From positions 1 to 37,199 of the forward strand of contig JASHUG010000366.1 of the NCBI GenBank assembly GCA_030040155.1: DNA of 37,199 nucleotides, given 5' to 3'. Source of the stretch: Streptosporangiaceae bacterium. GTDB lineage: Bacteria > Actinomycetota > Actinomycetes > Streptosporangiales > Streptosporangiaceae. Positions 7,604 to 16,104 of this stretch are shown here, one piece after another. The position numbers were made by a program, and so were the translations under genes. Each line of letters opens with the position of its first letter. Positions within the stretch are counted from its first letter, which is position 1. Below the pieces are notes generated by a model that was not told the DNA's origin, did not search any database, and was given only the letters and a program-made list of their open reading frames with translations.

Positions 7604-8602
7604 TTACAGGACGTCGTGGCCGGGGTGCGGCTCCTCGGGAATCGTGGTCCGCTCGGCCGGAACGGTGCCCAGCCGGCCCGCCTGGTAGTCCTCGAAGGCC
7701 TGGACCAGTTCGGCCCTGGTGTTCATCACGAACGGGCCGTAGGCGGCGACCGGCTCCCTGATCGGCTGCCCGCCGAGGACCAGGACCTCCAGCTTCTCGC
7801 TGGGCCCGTCCATCAGCTGCCGCGCGCCGAAAGTTAGCACGTCGCCCGGTCCGAACACGGCGAGCTGGCCGGTGCGCACCGGACGCCGGTCGGCGCCGAC
7901 AGTGCCCGAGCCCGCGAGCACGTAGCCGAGTGCGTTAAAGTCCGCGCGCCATGGCAGCCGGAGCTGCGCGCCCGGCTCAACGGTGGCGTGCAGCAACGCA
8001 ATCGGCGTGTGCGTGATGCCAGGTCCCTGGTGCCCGTCGATCTCTCCGGCGATCACCCGGACGAGCGCTCCGCCGTCGGGCGAGCTGAGCAGCGCCACCT
8101 GGCCGGCCCGGATGTCCTGGTAACGAGGCGGGGCCATCTTGAGCCGGGACGGCAGGTTAACCCACAGCTGGAAGCCGTGAAACAGCCCGCCGCTCATCAC
8201 CAGGTCCTCCGGCGGCTCTTCGATATGCAGGATGCCGCCGCCAGCGGTCATCCACTGAGTGTCGCCATTGGTGATCAGGCCGCCTCCGCCGTTGGAGTCC
8301 TGATGCCGGAACGTGCCGTCGATGATGTAGGTGACGGTCTCGAATCCGCGATGCGGGTGCCACGCGGTTCCCTTGGGCTCACCTGGCCCGTAGTCGACCT
8401 CGCCCATCTGGTCCATGTGAATGAACGGGTCGAGGGCCCTCAGGTCAATTCCGGCGAACGCGCGCCTGACCGGGAAGCCCTCACCCTCGAACGCCGACGG
8501 CGCTGTTGTTACCGTCAGCACCGGCCGGTCATGCGCGACTGCCGGGTCTGGCTCGCTGATCCTGGGCAGCAGCAGGATGTCCGCGACGGTCACGGCTGGC
8601 AT
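7604..8602 (-). CDS. Pirin family protein
   Basis: A 332-residue bicupin of the pirin family. The metal ligands of the N-terminal cupin are visible as His82, His84 (WHPHRGFETVTY), His126 and Glu128 (ILHIEE); their spacing closely matches the His56/58/101/Glu103 set of human pirin. GDTQWMTAGGGI is the typical strand between them. The start is fixed by GGGAGG six bases before the ATG. Some pirins open the ring of quercetin and others act as redox-sensing transcription cofactors; the sequence does not decide which. The gene lies 81 bases downstream of the co-oriented TetR gene and may share its transcript. With the divergent flavin monooxygenase this suggests turnover of an aromatic compound. 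Confidence 0.92.
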   Translation of the reverse strand: MPAVTVADILLLPRISEPDPAVAHDRPVLTVTTAPSAFEGEGFPVRRAFAGIDLRALDPFIHMDQMGEVDYGPGEPKGTAWHPHRGFETVTYIIDGTFRHQDSNGGGGLITNGDTQWMTAGGGILHIEEPPEDLVMSGGLFHGFQLWVNLPSRLKMAPPRYQDIRAGQVALLSSPDGGALVRVIAGEIDGHQGPGITHTPIALLHATVEPGAQLRLPWRADFNALGYVLAGSGTVGADRRPVRTGQLAVFGPGDVLTFGARQLMDGPSEKLEVLVLGGQPIREPVAAYGPFVMNTRAELVQAFEDYQAGRLGTVPAERTTIPEEPHPGHDVL

Positions 8603-8683
8603 GACTACCTCCCTGGTGTTTATCTTGCCCGGCCCAACAGTAATTGAACGTGCAACATTCCCGGACTCTGAAGCGCCAGGCGC

Positions 8684-9421
8684 TCAGTGATCCGGTCGGC
8701 CGGGTTCGGCGGGCTCGGATTGGGCGGGTCTGCGTCCGGCGGGGCCAAGGCCGGAATCGGGCACACCGCGTTCGTCCCGCTGGCCGGCCGGGGCGCCCAT
8801 GATGCCGTGCAGGATGAAGCCGGCCAGCAGGTCCACCGCCTCGTCGGCGGTCGGCCTGTCTCCTTCCCCCGGGCGACGGCCGGCCAGCCAGGTATAGGAG
8901 TACTGCGACATCAGGGCAACCATCGCGGTGGCGACCTCCAGTGGCTGCCCGGGGAGGTGCCCGCCAGCGGCCCGGACGTACTCCAGGTGCGCGGCCAGGT
9001 CACGGAGCGTCGGTGCCATCAGCTCACGCTGGCGGCGCGCGAAGTGCTCGTCGACCATCGCGGCCTGCTGCAGGGCCAGGATCACCGCCGAGTTGCCCGT
9101 GACGAAGCTCCAGTACTGGGCGACATGCCAGCGCACTGCCTCGAGGCTGCTGAAGTCCGGGTCATGATCGGGCATCGCGGCGCGACGATCGGCTTCGGCG
9201 AGGATGTCCACCAGCAGCGCTTCAAGCAGCTGCTCTTTGCTGTCGAAATGGCTGTAAAACGAGCCGGCGGCACGACCGGCCTCGGCGGTGATGTCGGTTA
9301 TTTTCGCCCGGAGGTACCCGACCTGCCCGAACACCCGCTTGGCGGCTTCCTTCAGCGCAGCCTCGGTCTCGGCCGCGCGCATCTTGCGCGTTCCTGCCGC
9401 GATCCCGCCCTCGCCCATCAC
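8684..9421 (-). CDS. TetR/AcrR family transcriptional regulator
   Basis: A 245-residue TetR-type repressor. The N-terminal helix-turn-helix runs over about residues 18-65, with ITDITAEAGRAAGSFYSHFDSKEQLL as its recognition part. The C-terminal half is the ligand-binding domain and does not identify the ligand. The last 30 residues are rich in Gly, Pro and Arg and probably disordered. It is divergent from the FAD monooxygenase at 9543, and a 31-bp near-palindrome lies between them; pirin follows on the same strand. This is the common arrangement in which the repressor controls both itself and the divergent enzyme. The start codon is the first ATG of a tandem pair (MMGEGG), so a one-codon shift is possible. 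Confidence 0.92.
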   Translation of the reverse strand: MMGEGGIAAGTRKMRAAETEAALKEAAKRVFGQVGYLRAKITDITAEAGRAAGSFYSHFDSKEQLLEALLVDILAEADRRAAMPDHDPDFSSLEAVRWHVAQYWSFVTGNSAVILALQQAAMVDEHFARRQRELMAPTLRDLAAHLEYVRAAGGHLPGQPLEVATAMVALMSQYSYTWLAGRRPGEGDRPTADEAVDLLAGFILHGIMGAPAGQRDERGVPDSGLGPAGRRPAQSEPAEPGRPDH

Positions 9422-9496
9422 GCCTCCCGCCGTCCGGGGACTAGCGGACTCGCTCGAACTTGCCTCGACTTGCCTCGGACAGTAACAGGCTATACG

Positions 9497-9527
9497 GTGA
9501 ATCTAAATTCATTGAATTTGAATTCAC
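9497..9527. promoter_or_regulatory. 31-bp near-palindrome, candidate TetR operator
   Basis: The arms GTGAATCTAAATTCA (9497-9511) and TGAATTTGAATTCAC (9513-9527) pair with two mismatches around a central T. It is strikingly AT-rich for this genome. TATACG (9491-9496), a plausible -10 for the rightward monooxygenase gene with TTGCCT 15 bases upstream, touches its left edge. A repressor bound here would block transcription start. The symmetry is observed; assignment to the adjacent TetR is inferred. Confidence 0.7.
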
Positions 9528-9542
9528 TCAACTGGAGGAACC

Positions 9543-11141
9543 GTGACACCGGTCCAGACAGACGTCCTGATCGTCGGCGCAGGACCCGCCGGCCTCGTCC
9601 TCGGCTGCGAGCTTGCCCGCCGGGGAGTTCGCTGCCTGCTCGCCGAGAAGGACGCCGGCCCCTTCGCGGGCTCGCGCGGCAAGGGGCTCCAACCGCGAAC
9701 CCAGGAGATATTCGAGGACCTTGGGGTACTGCCGCACGTGCGCGCACACGGTGGCCTGTATCCGCCGATACGCGCGAACAGCGGTGGCCGAGTCGTCTTC
9801 GAGGGACGAATGGACCCGCTATCGGACGTGACCCCGGATGTGCCGTACCCGAACCTGTGGATGCTGCCGCAGTGGCGCACCGGCGAGATCCTGCTCAGCC
9901 GGCTGACCGAGCTCGGCGGCGCCGTGACCTATGGCGCCGAGCTGCTGTCGGTGCGCCAGGACGACGACGGCGTGACCGCGTCGCTCGGTCGTGGGGGCGG
10001 CGAGCAAGTCGTCCGGGCAAGCTATCTCGTGGGCGCGGATGGCGGGCACAGCACGGTCCGCCGCGCGCTCGGTATCGGCTTCCGCGGCGCGACTCACGAC
10101 GAACAGCGGATGGTCGTAGCCGATGTCCGGGTCAGGGGGATCGGGCGCGACCACTGGCAGGTGTGGACTGCGCCCGGAGCGCAGCAAGGCGGATTCCGGC
10201 TGGCGCTGTGCCCGCTGGCGGGTACCGATACCTTCCAGCTGACCGCCCCCGTCCCGGTCGCCGGCCAGGTCCCTGACCTCACGATCACCGGCCTCCAGCA
10301 GATGGTCGACGACGCGGCCGGGCCAGGCCAGATCCAGATCACCGACCTGACCTGGACATCGCTGTACCGGGCCAACATCCGGATGGCCGAGCGGTTCGCC
10401 GACGACCGGGTGTTCCTGGCCGGTGACGCGGCGCACGTCCATCCGCCGGCCGGGGGGCAGGGACTCAACACCGGCGTCCAGGACGCCTACAACCTCGGCT
10501 GGAAGCTCGCGGCAGTAGTACTCGGCGGCGCGCCCGCGCGCCTGCTCGACAGCTATGCCAGCGAGCGGATGCCGGTCGCAGCCGATGTTCTGGGCATCAG
10601 CACGGAGCTGGCCGGCAAGGCGATGAAGCAGGAACCGGACGCACACCGGCGGGACAATCCCGAACTTCGCCAGCTCAATCTCGGCTACCGCGACAGCGAG
10701 CTGAGCCGCGAGCTTCGTCGCGCGCCGGGCCGGGTACGGGCCGGGGACCGCGCCCCGGACGCGCCGGGACAAGACGGCCGCGGCCGCGCTGTCCGGTTGT
10801 TCGGCCTCATCCACGGCGGATGCACCACGCTGCTGGCATTCGGGCAGGCGGCCGGGCGGCTCGCCGTGGACCTGGCCGCCGCCGCGCCGGCGAACGTGCG
10901 GGCCGTTGCCGTGCTCCCGGCGGCCGGCCCGCACGGCCCCACCGCGTTCATTGATTGCGACGGTCACGCTCACCGCGGCTACGACGTCACGCCCGACGAC
11001 GACGTCTTGCTCGTCATCCGCCCGGACGGTTACCTCGGCCTCGCGCTCGAAGCGGGCCCGGCGGCGCCGGGCCTGACGCAGGACTACCTCGCCGGCCTGG
11101 GTGCGGGCTCCCGGCGCGGTGGATTCGCGCGCGTCAGTTAA
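9543..11141 (+). CDS. FAD-dependent aromatic monooxygenase (UbiH/PgaE-like)
   Basis: A 532-residue class A flavoprotein hydroxylase. G-A-G-P-A-G at residues 12-17 is the FAD-binding Rossmann motif, VGADGGHSTVRRALG is the DG motif for FAD and NADPH, and LAGDAAHVHPPAGGQGLN is the GD motif. A thioredoxin-like C-terminal domain follows, as in PgaE, RebC-type and phenol hydroxylases. The GTG at 9543 has GGAGGA four bases upstream. The enzyme would insert one oxygen into an aromatic ring using NAD(P)H. The neighbouring TetR and the palindrome at 9497 suggest substrate-induced expression. Members occur both in polyketide tailoring and in degradation or rifampicin-type antibiotic modification; no biosynthetic cluster is visible here, so degradation or detoxification is favoured. 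Confidence 0.9.
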   Translation: MTPVQTDVLIVGAGPAGLVLGCELARRGVRCLLAEKDAGPFAGSRGKGLQPRTQEIFEDLGVLPHVRAHGGLYPPIRANSGGRVVFEGRMDPLSDVTPDVPYPNLWMLPQWRTGEILLSRLTELGGAVTYGAELLSVRQDDDGVTASLGRGGGEQVVRASYLVGADGGHSTVRRALGIGFRGATHDEQRMVVADVRVRGIGRDHWQVWTAPGAQQGGFRLALCPLAGTDTFQLTAPVPVAGQVPDLTITGLQQMVDDAAGPGQIQITDLTWTSLYRANIRMAERFADDRVFLAGDAAHVHPPAGGQGLNTGVQDAYNLGWKLAAVVLGGAPARLLDSYASERMPVAADVLGISTELAGKAMKQEPDAHRRDNPELRQLNLGYRDSELSRELRRAPGRVRAGDRAPDAPGQDGRGRAVRLFGLIHGGCTTLLAFGQAAGRLAVDLAAAAPANVRAVAVLPAAGPHGPTAFIDCDGHAHRGYDVTPDDDVLLVIRPDGYLGLALEAGPAAPGLTQDYLAGLGAGSRRGGFARVS

Positions 11142-11427
11142 CCCATCCTGAGCGCTTCATAACGGAACGAGGGGTGTACTGCCCAGAGTTGTCTGCCCGC
11201 TTTGCGGCGATGTGCGACTGCCGGGAGTGACCTGGGTTACTGAGGAGTAGTGAGCTGTGTCTCATCGCGAAACCAGGACCAGGTAACTCGGCGTCGAACA
11301 TCGCGTACTGCACCGAGATCCTCGCCGGGATCGTGCCATGACCCCCAGATCCCGACCGTGACTATCACCAGCCGGCCAGGCGGCACGCCCCTGCGCCGGG
11401 CGGCGAGGACAGACAGGAAGGAACTGC

Positions 11428-12162
11428 ATGCCGCGCCTTGCCCGACTCACCGATGCCATCCGCGGTAGCCGGAAGGCCCTGCTGGTTGCCGGGTCCGTAG
11501 CGGCGCTGGTGGGTGTCGGCGCTGGTACCGCGAGTGCTGCGACCGTCGCCTCGTCCGCCGCCCCGGCCCGCCACCATGGCGCTGCCCGGATCGAGGGGCA
11601 GCCTGCGGCAGCGCGCCGTCCGTCGCGGCCGAGAGGGATGTCCTGGGACGAAGTCGCGGACATTCAGGCGCAGCGGGCCGACCCGAGCCTTGGCCGGGGT
11701 CCGCTGCCCGCGGCCGACCAATTGCGCCCCGTTGCCTCGTACGGCCCGCAGCAGTACATGTCGCTTGACTCGGCGCAGGTCGGTAACGCGGCAACGATCG
11801 TGAAGCAGGCACTGGCGAAGAAGATGGGCGTCAGGTCGGCCGTCGTGGCGGTAGCGACCGCGATGCAGGAGTCCACGCTGAACAACATCAACTACGGGAC
11901 CTCGGACTCCGTCGGGCTGTTCCAGCAGCGCCCGTCCTGTGGCTGGGGCACCGCCCAGCAGATCATGAACCCGACGTACGCCTCGGACTCGTTCCTCACC
12001 GCGCTGCAGAGGTACCAGGCAGCAAACCCCGATTGGGCCAGCCAGCCGCTGTACCAGGCGGCGCAGGGCGTGCAGGCCTCGGGATTCCCGACGGCGTACG
12101 CGCAGTGGGAAGACCAGGCCGCCAGCCTGGTCCAGGGCATCACGATGCACCTCACCCGCTGA
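11428..12162 (+). CDS. Secreted lysozyme-like/transglycosylase-type protein
   Basis: A 244-residue exported protein. Residues 1-37 form a signal peptide with a hydrophobic stretch ending in GTASA. A low-complexity Ala/Arg/Pro region follows. From about residue 125 comes a domain common in actinomycete secreted proteins: VKQALAKKMG, VVAVATAMQESTLNN, SDSVGLFQQRPSCGWG, MNPTYASDSFL, and a C-terminal PTAYAQWEDQA. It resembles the lysozyme-like fold, with Glu148 in AMQES as the candidate acid. Activity on peptidoglycan is inferred, not proven. AAGGA lies before the ATG. The 286 bases upstream contain an inverted repeat CGGGATC/GATCCCG (11326-11332, 11348-11354). No cyclic-di-AMP riboswitch core could be recognised there. 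Confidence 0.8.
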   Translation: MPRLARLTDAIRGSRKALLVAGSVAALVGVGAGTASAATVASSAAPARHHGAARIEGQPAAARRPSRPRGMSWDEVADIQAQRADPSLGRGPLPAADQLRPVASYGPQQYMSLDSAQVGNAATIVKQALAKKMGVRSAVVAVATAMQESTLNNINYGTSDSVGLFQQRPSCGWGTAQQIMNPTYASDSFLTALQRYQAANPDWASQPLYQAAQGVQASGFPTAYAQWEDQAASLVQGITMHLTR

Positions 12163-12221
12163 GGCCGCGGCGGACGCGTGGCCTGTCCGCCCCCGTCGGA
12201 CGGGACGCGCTGTGGCGCCTG

Positions 12222-12848
12222 CTAGCTCTCGGGCAGGGGCAGGCCCTGCTCAAGGTGAGCCAGCGCGGCATCAATCCGGTCGAACATCGCGTAGAAGTCG
12301 ATCGGCTGGTCCGCGTTCCACGGCATGGCGACGGTCATGATGACCCCGAGGATGGCCCCGGCCATGTTCCGGACCTCGAAATCGTCCGGGGAGGCGCCGA
12401 TGCGCCGGGCAATGGCGGCACTGATCTGATCGCTCGTCCGGACAAGCTCATCGACCGCCCTGGCGCGAATTTCGGGCACCGACAATGTGAGACGCGTGGT
12501 CTCGGCGAAGATCCGGGCCTCCTCCGGCGTGAGCTGCTTCCTGGCAGCGGCGGCCGCGGCCCGGAAGGCCGCGATGGGGCTCAGTTCGGGCGGCTGCGCC
12601 TCCATCTCGGCCAGCGCGACGAGGTCAAAGTCGTCCTGCAGGACGACGTCTTCCTTAGTCGGGAAGTACCGGAAGAAGGTGGCGGGCGAGACCTCGGCGG
12701 CCTCCGCGATCTGCTCGACAGTCGTAGCCGTGTAGCCCTGCTCGCTGAACAGCCGGAGCGCGTGCTGCCTGATGGCGGCACGCGTCCTGGCCTTCTTGCG
12801 TTCGCGCAGTCCCGCGGGTCTGGCGGGCACCTCGGTCATGGCCGTCAT
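12222..12848 (-). CDS. TetR family regulator of the DHA2 exporter
   Basis: A 208-residue TetR repressor. The helix-turn-helix region is at residues about 18-65 (TRAAIRQHALRLFSEQGYTATTVEQIAEAAEVSPATFFRYFPTKEDV, shown here as its pattern). The C-terminal part follows the common TetR_C form with SPIAAFRAAAAAARKQ and no ligand clue. The ATG (12848-12846) overlaps the TGA of the upstream exporter gene as ATGA, so the two proteins are translationally coupled and made from one transcript. The simplest model is that it represses the promoter at 14583-14611 and is released by a pump substrate. Confidence 0.92.
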   Translation of the reverse strand: MTAMTEVPARPAGLRERKKARTRAAIRQHALRLFSEQGYTATTVEQIAEAAEVSPATFFRYFPTKEDVVLQDDFDLVALAEMEAQPPELSPIAAFRAAAAAARKQLTPEEARIFAETTRLTLSVPEIRARAVDELVRTSDQISAAIARRIGASPDDFEVRNMAGAILGVIMTVAMPWNADQPIDFYAMFDRIDAALAHLEQGLPLPES

Positions 12849-14521
12849 TCTCCCCCGGCCGTGTCTGCGACCGGTCCAGCGACACCAGCGGGGTGCGCTT
12901 TCTCGCCGGCCTTGGAACCGATGGCGCCGGCGGCCGACGGAGCGGCGGTCCCGGCTGCGTTCCGCGGAATGAACAGTGTAGCGAGAATAGTGGCCGCGAT
13001 CGCGATACCAGCGCAGATCCAGAGCATGACATCCAGGCCGCTCGTGTAGGCCCCGCGGACGTTATGTAGCAGGCCGGCCGCGTCTGCCGACGTGGCGATC
13101 TTGACGCCGTAAGTGACGCTGCTGCGGGCGACGGCCGCAGCGCCGGCCGGCAGCCCGCGCAGGTGCAGGTGGCCCTGGTAGACGGTCGCGATCACGGTGC
13201 CCAGGACGGCCACCCCGATGGTCGCGCCGACTTGCCGCATCGCGCTCAGCAGTGCCGAGCCGGAGCCGCTGCGCTCGGGCGACAGCGCACTCAGCGCGGC
13301 GTTTAGCATGGTCGGCATCGCGAGACCGAGGCCCAGGCCGGTCAACGCGAACCAGGTCGCCATGAAGGCGGTCGAACTGCCCTGCGTAGTACGCGTGCCG
13401 ATTCCCGTCGCCACCGCCATGATCGCGAACCCGGTGGCCCCGAGGACCTTGGCGCTCAGGATCGACGGGCGGGGCTGGCCGTCCGGGGCCGGCTTGCGTT
13501 CGCTCTGCAGCCGCTGGCCGAGACCGAGGCCGACGATAAGACCGCCGATCAGCGGAAGCATGCGGACGCCGCTGTCGAGCGAGTTCAGGCCGCGCACGTC
13601 CTGGAAATACTGCGGCATCACGAAGAAGACGCCGAACAGCGCGAACGTGATCATGGTCAACAGCACGGTGCCCCAGCTAAAGCCGGCCGAACGGAAGAGG
13701 CGGAGGTCCACCAGCGGCAGGCCGCGCCCACGTCGTGCGATGCTCTGCTCCCAGAGGACGAAGGCTACGCCACCGACCAGGCCGGCCGCGATCGTGCCGA
13801 GCGTTGTCACTGAGCCCCAGCCGTCGGTGCTCGCGACGATGAAGCCGTACGTCACGGCGGTTAGCGCGGCACTGGAGATGATCACGCCGATCACGTCGAT
13901 GCTTGGACGATCCAGGCTGCGCGACTCCGGCAGCAGGAAGATGACCGTCACCACAGCGATCACGACGATGGGCACGTTGATCAGGAATACCGAGCCCCAC
14001 CAGAAGTGATCGAGCAGCCACCCGCCGACAATCGGCCCGAGCGGAAAGCCGAGGAACGTGGCCCCGCCGACAATCGCGATCGCCTTGGGCCGCTCATCGG
14101 GGGTGAACATGACGGGCAGCACCGCGAGGGCGAGCGGCGTGATGACCGCCGCGGCCAGGCCGAGCGCGACTCTGGCGCTGATCAGTTCGCCGGTGCTGCC
14201 CGAGTAGGCGCAGGCCAGCGAGGAGATTCCGAACAGGACCAGCGCCCCGGTGAGCAGCCGCTTGCGGCCGTACCGGTCGCCGAGCAGGCCGGCCGGCAGC
14301 AGGGCCGCGGCGAGCACCAGGCTGTAGGCGTCGAGAAACCACTGCGCGTCGCTGCTGGACGCGTGCAGGTCGACGGAGAGCTTGGGAATAGCGAGGGTCA
14401 GGACGAATACGTCCAGCCCGACGACGAGCACGCTTAGCGAAAGCGCCGCGAGCGCCCACCAGCGGCGGTTACCGGTAGCCAGCGGCGTGTCTGGCTGGAT
14501 TGCCATCACGGGAGAGGTCAC
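12845..14521 (-). CDS. DHA2 family (14-TM) MFS multidrug efflux transporter
   Basis: A 558-residue membrane protein of the EmrB/QacA type. Motif A (GLLGDRYGRKRLL) follows TM2 and motif C (GFPLGPIVGGWLLD) is in TM5; about 14 hydrophobic segments can be traced. The GTG at 14521 is preferred over an ATG ten codons upstream because AAGGAG stands six bases before it. The pump would export hydrophobic or cationic drugs in exchange for protons. The C-terminal tail is rich in Ala and Gly and hydrophilic. It is co-transcribed with the TetR gene through an ATGA overlap and is probably self-regulated by it. The substrate is unknown. Confidence 0.93.
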   Translation of the reverse strand: MTSPVMAIQPDTPLATGNRRWWALAALSLSVLVVGLDVFVLTLAIPKLSVDLHASSSDAQWFLDAYSLVLAAALLPAGLLGDRYGRKRLLTGALVLFGISSLACAYSGSTGELISARVALGLAAAVITPLALAVLPVMFTPDERPKAIAIVGGATFLGFPLGPIVGGWLLDHFWWGSVFLINVPIVVIAVVTVIFLLPESRSLDRPSIDVIGVIISSAALTAVTYGFIVASTDGWGSVTTLGTIAAGLVGGVAFVLWEQSIARRGRGLPLVDLRLFRSAGFSWGTVLLTMITFALFGVFFVMPQYFQDVRGLNSLDSGVRMLPLIGGLIVGLGLGQRLQSERKPAPDGQPRPSILSAKVLGATGFAIMAVATGIGTRTTQGSSTAFMATWFALTGLGLGLAMPTMLNAALSALSPERSGSGSALLSAMRQVGATIGVAVLGTVIATVYQGHLHLRGLPAGAAAVARSSVTYGVKIATSADAAGLLHNVRGAYTSGLDVMLWICAGIAIAATILATLFIPRNAAGTAAPSAAGAIGSKAGEKAHPAGVAGPVADTAGGE

Positions 14522-14582
14522 GGCCCGCTCCTTTCTGCCTGCCTCACTCACTCAAGAGCTGATCTCTTATGTGTTCAACTCT

Positions 14583-14611
14583 ATTATGAGAGTATCTATC
14601 AGATGAGTCAA
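14583..14611 (-). promoter_or_regulatory. Strong promoter with overlapping palindrome for the efflux operon
   Basis: On the minus strand TTGACT (14611-14606) is separated by exactly 17 bases from CATAAT (14588-14583), one of the best sigma-70-type matches in the window. An imperfect palindrome, ACTCT-N6-AGAGT (14578-14593), overlaps the -10 and is a plausible site for the co-encoded TetR. The predicted leader is about 55 bases to the GTG at 14521. Confidence 0.7.
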
Positions 14612-14706
14612 GCCGTCATGCAGATTTCGCGGCGGCGGCTTGGCGCGGCATGGACACGCTGGGAGAGACTGGAGCCGAGAGCGTCGTCGGCAAAGGAGAT
14701 GCGGCT

Positions 14707-15225
14707 ATGCCGGAGCCACAGGGTGAGGAGCTTGCCAGGGTCAGGGCGCGCCGTGAGGAACTGCGCAAGCGGTACCTGCGCCCCCTGGCCGAGCGCGGGC
14801 CAAGCACGGTCAGCGGCGTCCACCACCTGGCGCTGATCGCCAAGGACACCGAGGAGACGATCAAGTTCTACCAGGAGTTCCTCGGGTTCCCGCTGGTCGA
14901 GCTCGTGGAGAACAGGGACTACGCCGGCTCGAACCACTTCTTCTTCGACATCGGCAACCACAATCTGCTGGGCTTCTTTGATTTCCCCGGCTACGACCAT
15001 CCGGCCTGGCAGGAAACGATCGGCGGGGTGCAGCACCTGGCCATCTCGGTGACAGCCGAGCAGTTCGAGGCGGCGAGGAAGAAGCTCGAGCAGGCGGGCG
15101 TCGACTATCTGGGGCCCGACCGCGGCGCCGACAACAGCATGTATTTCCGCGACCCGAATGGCGTCGGGCTGGAGCTCTACCGCGAGGACCTGGGCAAGTT
15201 CGAGGGCGAACTCCTCGTCGAGTAG
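14707..15225 (+). CDS. VOC superfamily (glyoxalase/dioxygenase-like) protein
   Basis: A 172-residue protein with two beta-alpha-beta-beta-beta halves. GVHHLALIAKD and GVQHLAISV start the halves, and the family metal ligands are expected at the His of each and at the Glu of GVGLELYRED. An N-terminal helix rich in Arg and Glu (about 30 residues) precedes the fold. The ATG at 14707 has AGGAG eight bases upstream; the frame is open further back without a ribosome site. VOC proteins include glyoxalases, ring-cleaving dioxygenases, isomerases and drug-binding proteins, and the exact reaction cannot be assigned. It is divergent from the efflux operon, and its upstream region overlaps that promoter region. 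Confidence 0.88.
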   Translation: MPEPQGEELARVRARREELRKRYLRPLAERGPSTVSGVHHLALIAKDTEETIKFYQEFLGFPLVELVENRDYAGSNHFFFDIGNHNLLGFFDFPGYDHPAWQETIGGVQHLAISVTAEQFEAARKKLEQAGVDYLGPDRGADNSMYFRDPNGVGLELYREDLGKFEGELLVE

Positions 15226-15229
15226 CCAC

Positions 15230-15248
15230 GTGGCGGTTTTACCGCCGT
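15230..15248. terminator. Small hairpin between convergent genes
   Basis: GGCGGT (15232-15237), loop TTT, ACCGCC (15241-15246) forms a 6-bp perfect stem right between the stops of the VOC and PspC genes. It is short and lacks a U-tract, so termination is only likely. Confidence 0.4.
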
Positions 15249-15595
15249 CAGGTCGCCCCGTCGTGGCCCGAGTGCAGCAGGTTGCCGACGATTGAGTGCT
15301 CGCTGCCCTCTTCAGGGACCAGCACCCAGCACGCGAGGTAGAGCGGGATGCCCGCCAGGTAAAGCGGCAAGCCGGCCACGGCCAGCGTGCTGCCGATGAC
15401 GCCGAGCAGTGCCAGGACGACCAGCAGGATCCGCATGACGGTGACATCCATGCCGAAGTAGCGGGCCAGGCCTGCGGCCACCCCCGCGATCATGCGGCCT
15501 CGCACCGGCCGCCGCAGCGGTGGCTTCGCGTGCGGACGCGCCTGGTCGCCAGGGTCGGGCCCGGTGAAGTCCCGAGTCTCGCTGTCTGTGCTCAT
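15248..15595 (-). CDS. PspC domain membrane protein
   Basis: A 115-residue protein. The PspC signature is clear: GRMIAGVAAGLARYFGMDVTVMRILLVVLAL, followed by a second hydrophobic segment. The first 33 residues are hydrophilic and rich in Pro and Arg. PspC proteins sit in the membrane and help sense envelope stress; in actinobacteria they often stand alone or with LiaF/DUF1707-like proteins, and one of those lies at 17762. It is monocistronic or loosely linked to DUF3052 upstream (89 bases away, same strand). The C-terminal tail (SIVGNLLHSGHDGAT) has no recognised motif. Confidence 0.9.
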   Translation of the reverse strand: MSTDSETRDFTGPDPGDQARPHAKPPLRRPVRGRMIAGVAAGLARYFGMDVTVMRILLVVLALLGVIGSTLAVAGLPLYLAGIPLYLACWVLVPEEGSEHSIVGNLLHSGHDGAT

Positions 15596-15684
15596 GACAT
15601 CCAGGTTGCCGGGCGGACGACACGCTGGGTATCAGGATCGACCCCGATCTGACCCTGAGAAATCGCGCGGCTCTCGTGGCGCGG

Positions 15685-16104
15685 TTAGCGGTTCTTGCGG
15701 CGGATGACCAGACGCAGGCCGGTCCAGGTCTGGTCTATTGCGCACACTTTGTTGTCGACCAGACCGGTGGGCAGCGCGATCTCGCGAACAACCTCGTCAG
15801 TGATGTCCGTCGCCACCCTGGACGCTTTCTTGGGCCAGGCGATCCAGAGCCCGCACGCCGGTGCCATCCTGGCCCGCATTCTGGGCAGCTCAGCTTCGAG
15901 TTCCGATCGCTCAGTCACGAACGCCACGATGACGTCGTACCGGGCGTCATCGACCAGGTCGGTGTGCAGGCTGGCGATGTCCGGCAGCTTGCCGAGTGCA
16001 TCCTCGAACCACTCGGGAGCCCCGATCACCGCCACCGCGTCGTTCTCGCCGATTCCCAGCTTGACCGGCAGCGGCGGGCCGGAAGGGTCGGCGCGATCAG
16101 GCAA
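15685..16104 (-). CDS. DUF3052 family protein
   Basis: A 139-residue protein that matches the actinobacterial DUF3052 family throughout: KLGIGENDAVAVIGAPEWF at the start, LWIAWPKKASRVATDITDEVVREIALPTGLVDNKVCAIDQTWTGLRLV (pattern only) at the end. The family is widespread in actinomycetes with no established role. Its ATG lies inside the last codons of the MDMPI-like gene (8-base overlap), so the two are translationally coupled. The core looks like a small Rossmann-type fold related to methyltransferases but without an obvious cofactor motif; that comparison is an inference. Confidence 0.9.
   Translation of the reverse strand: MPDRADPSGPPLPVKLGIGENDAVAVIGAPEWFEDALGKLPDIASLHTDLVDDARYDVIVAFVTERSELEAELPRMRARMAPACGLWIAWPKKASRVATDITDEVVREIALPTGLVDNKVCAIDQTWTGLRLVIRRKNR

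Noticed and set aside
8687-10276. A 529-codon plus-strand open frame overlapping TetR and the monooxygenase start
   Set aside because: It is antisense to the TetR gene and out of frame with the monooxygenase; it has no family similarity and is a by-product of high G+C content.
11142-11427. Possible cyclic-di-AMP (ydaO) riboswitch before the lysozyme-like gene
   Set aside because: The region has one inverted repeat but none of the conserved core segments I would expect; a covariance-model search would settle it.
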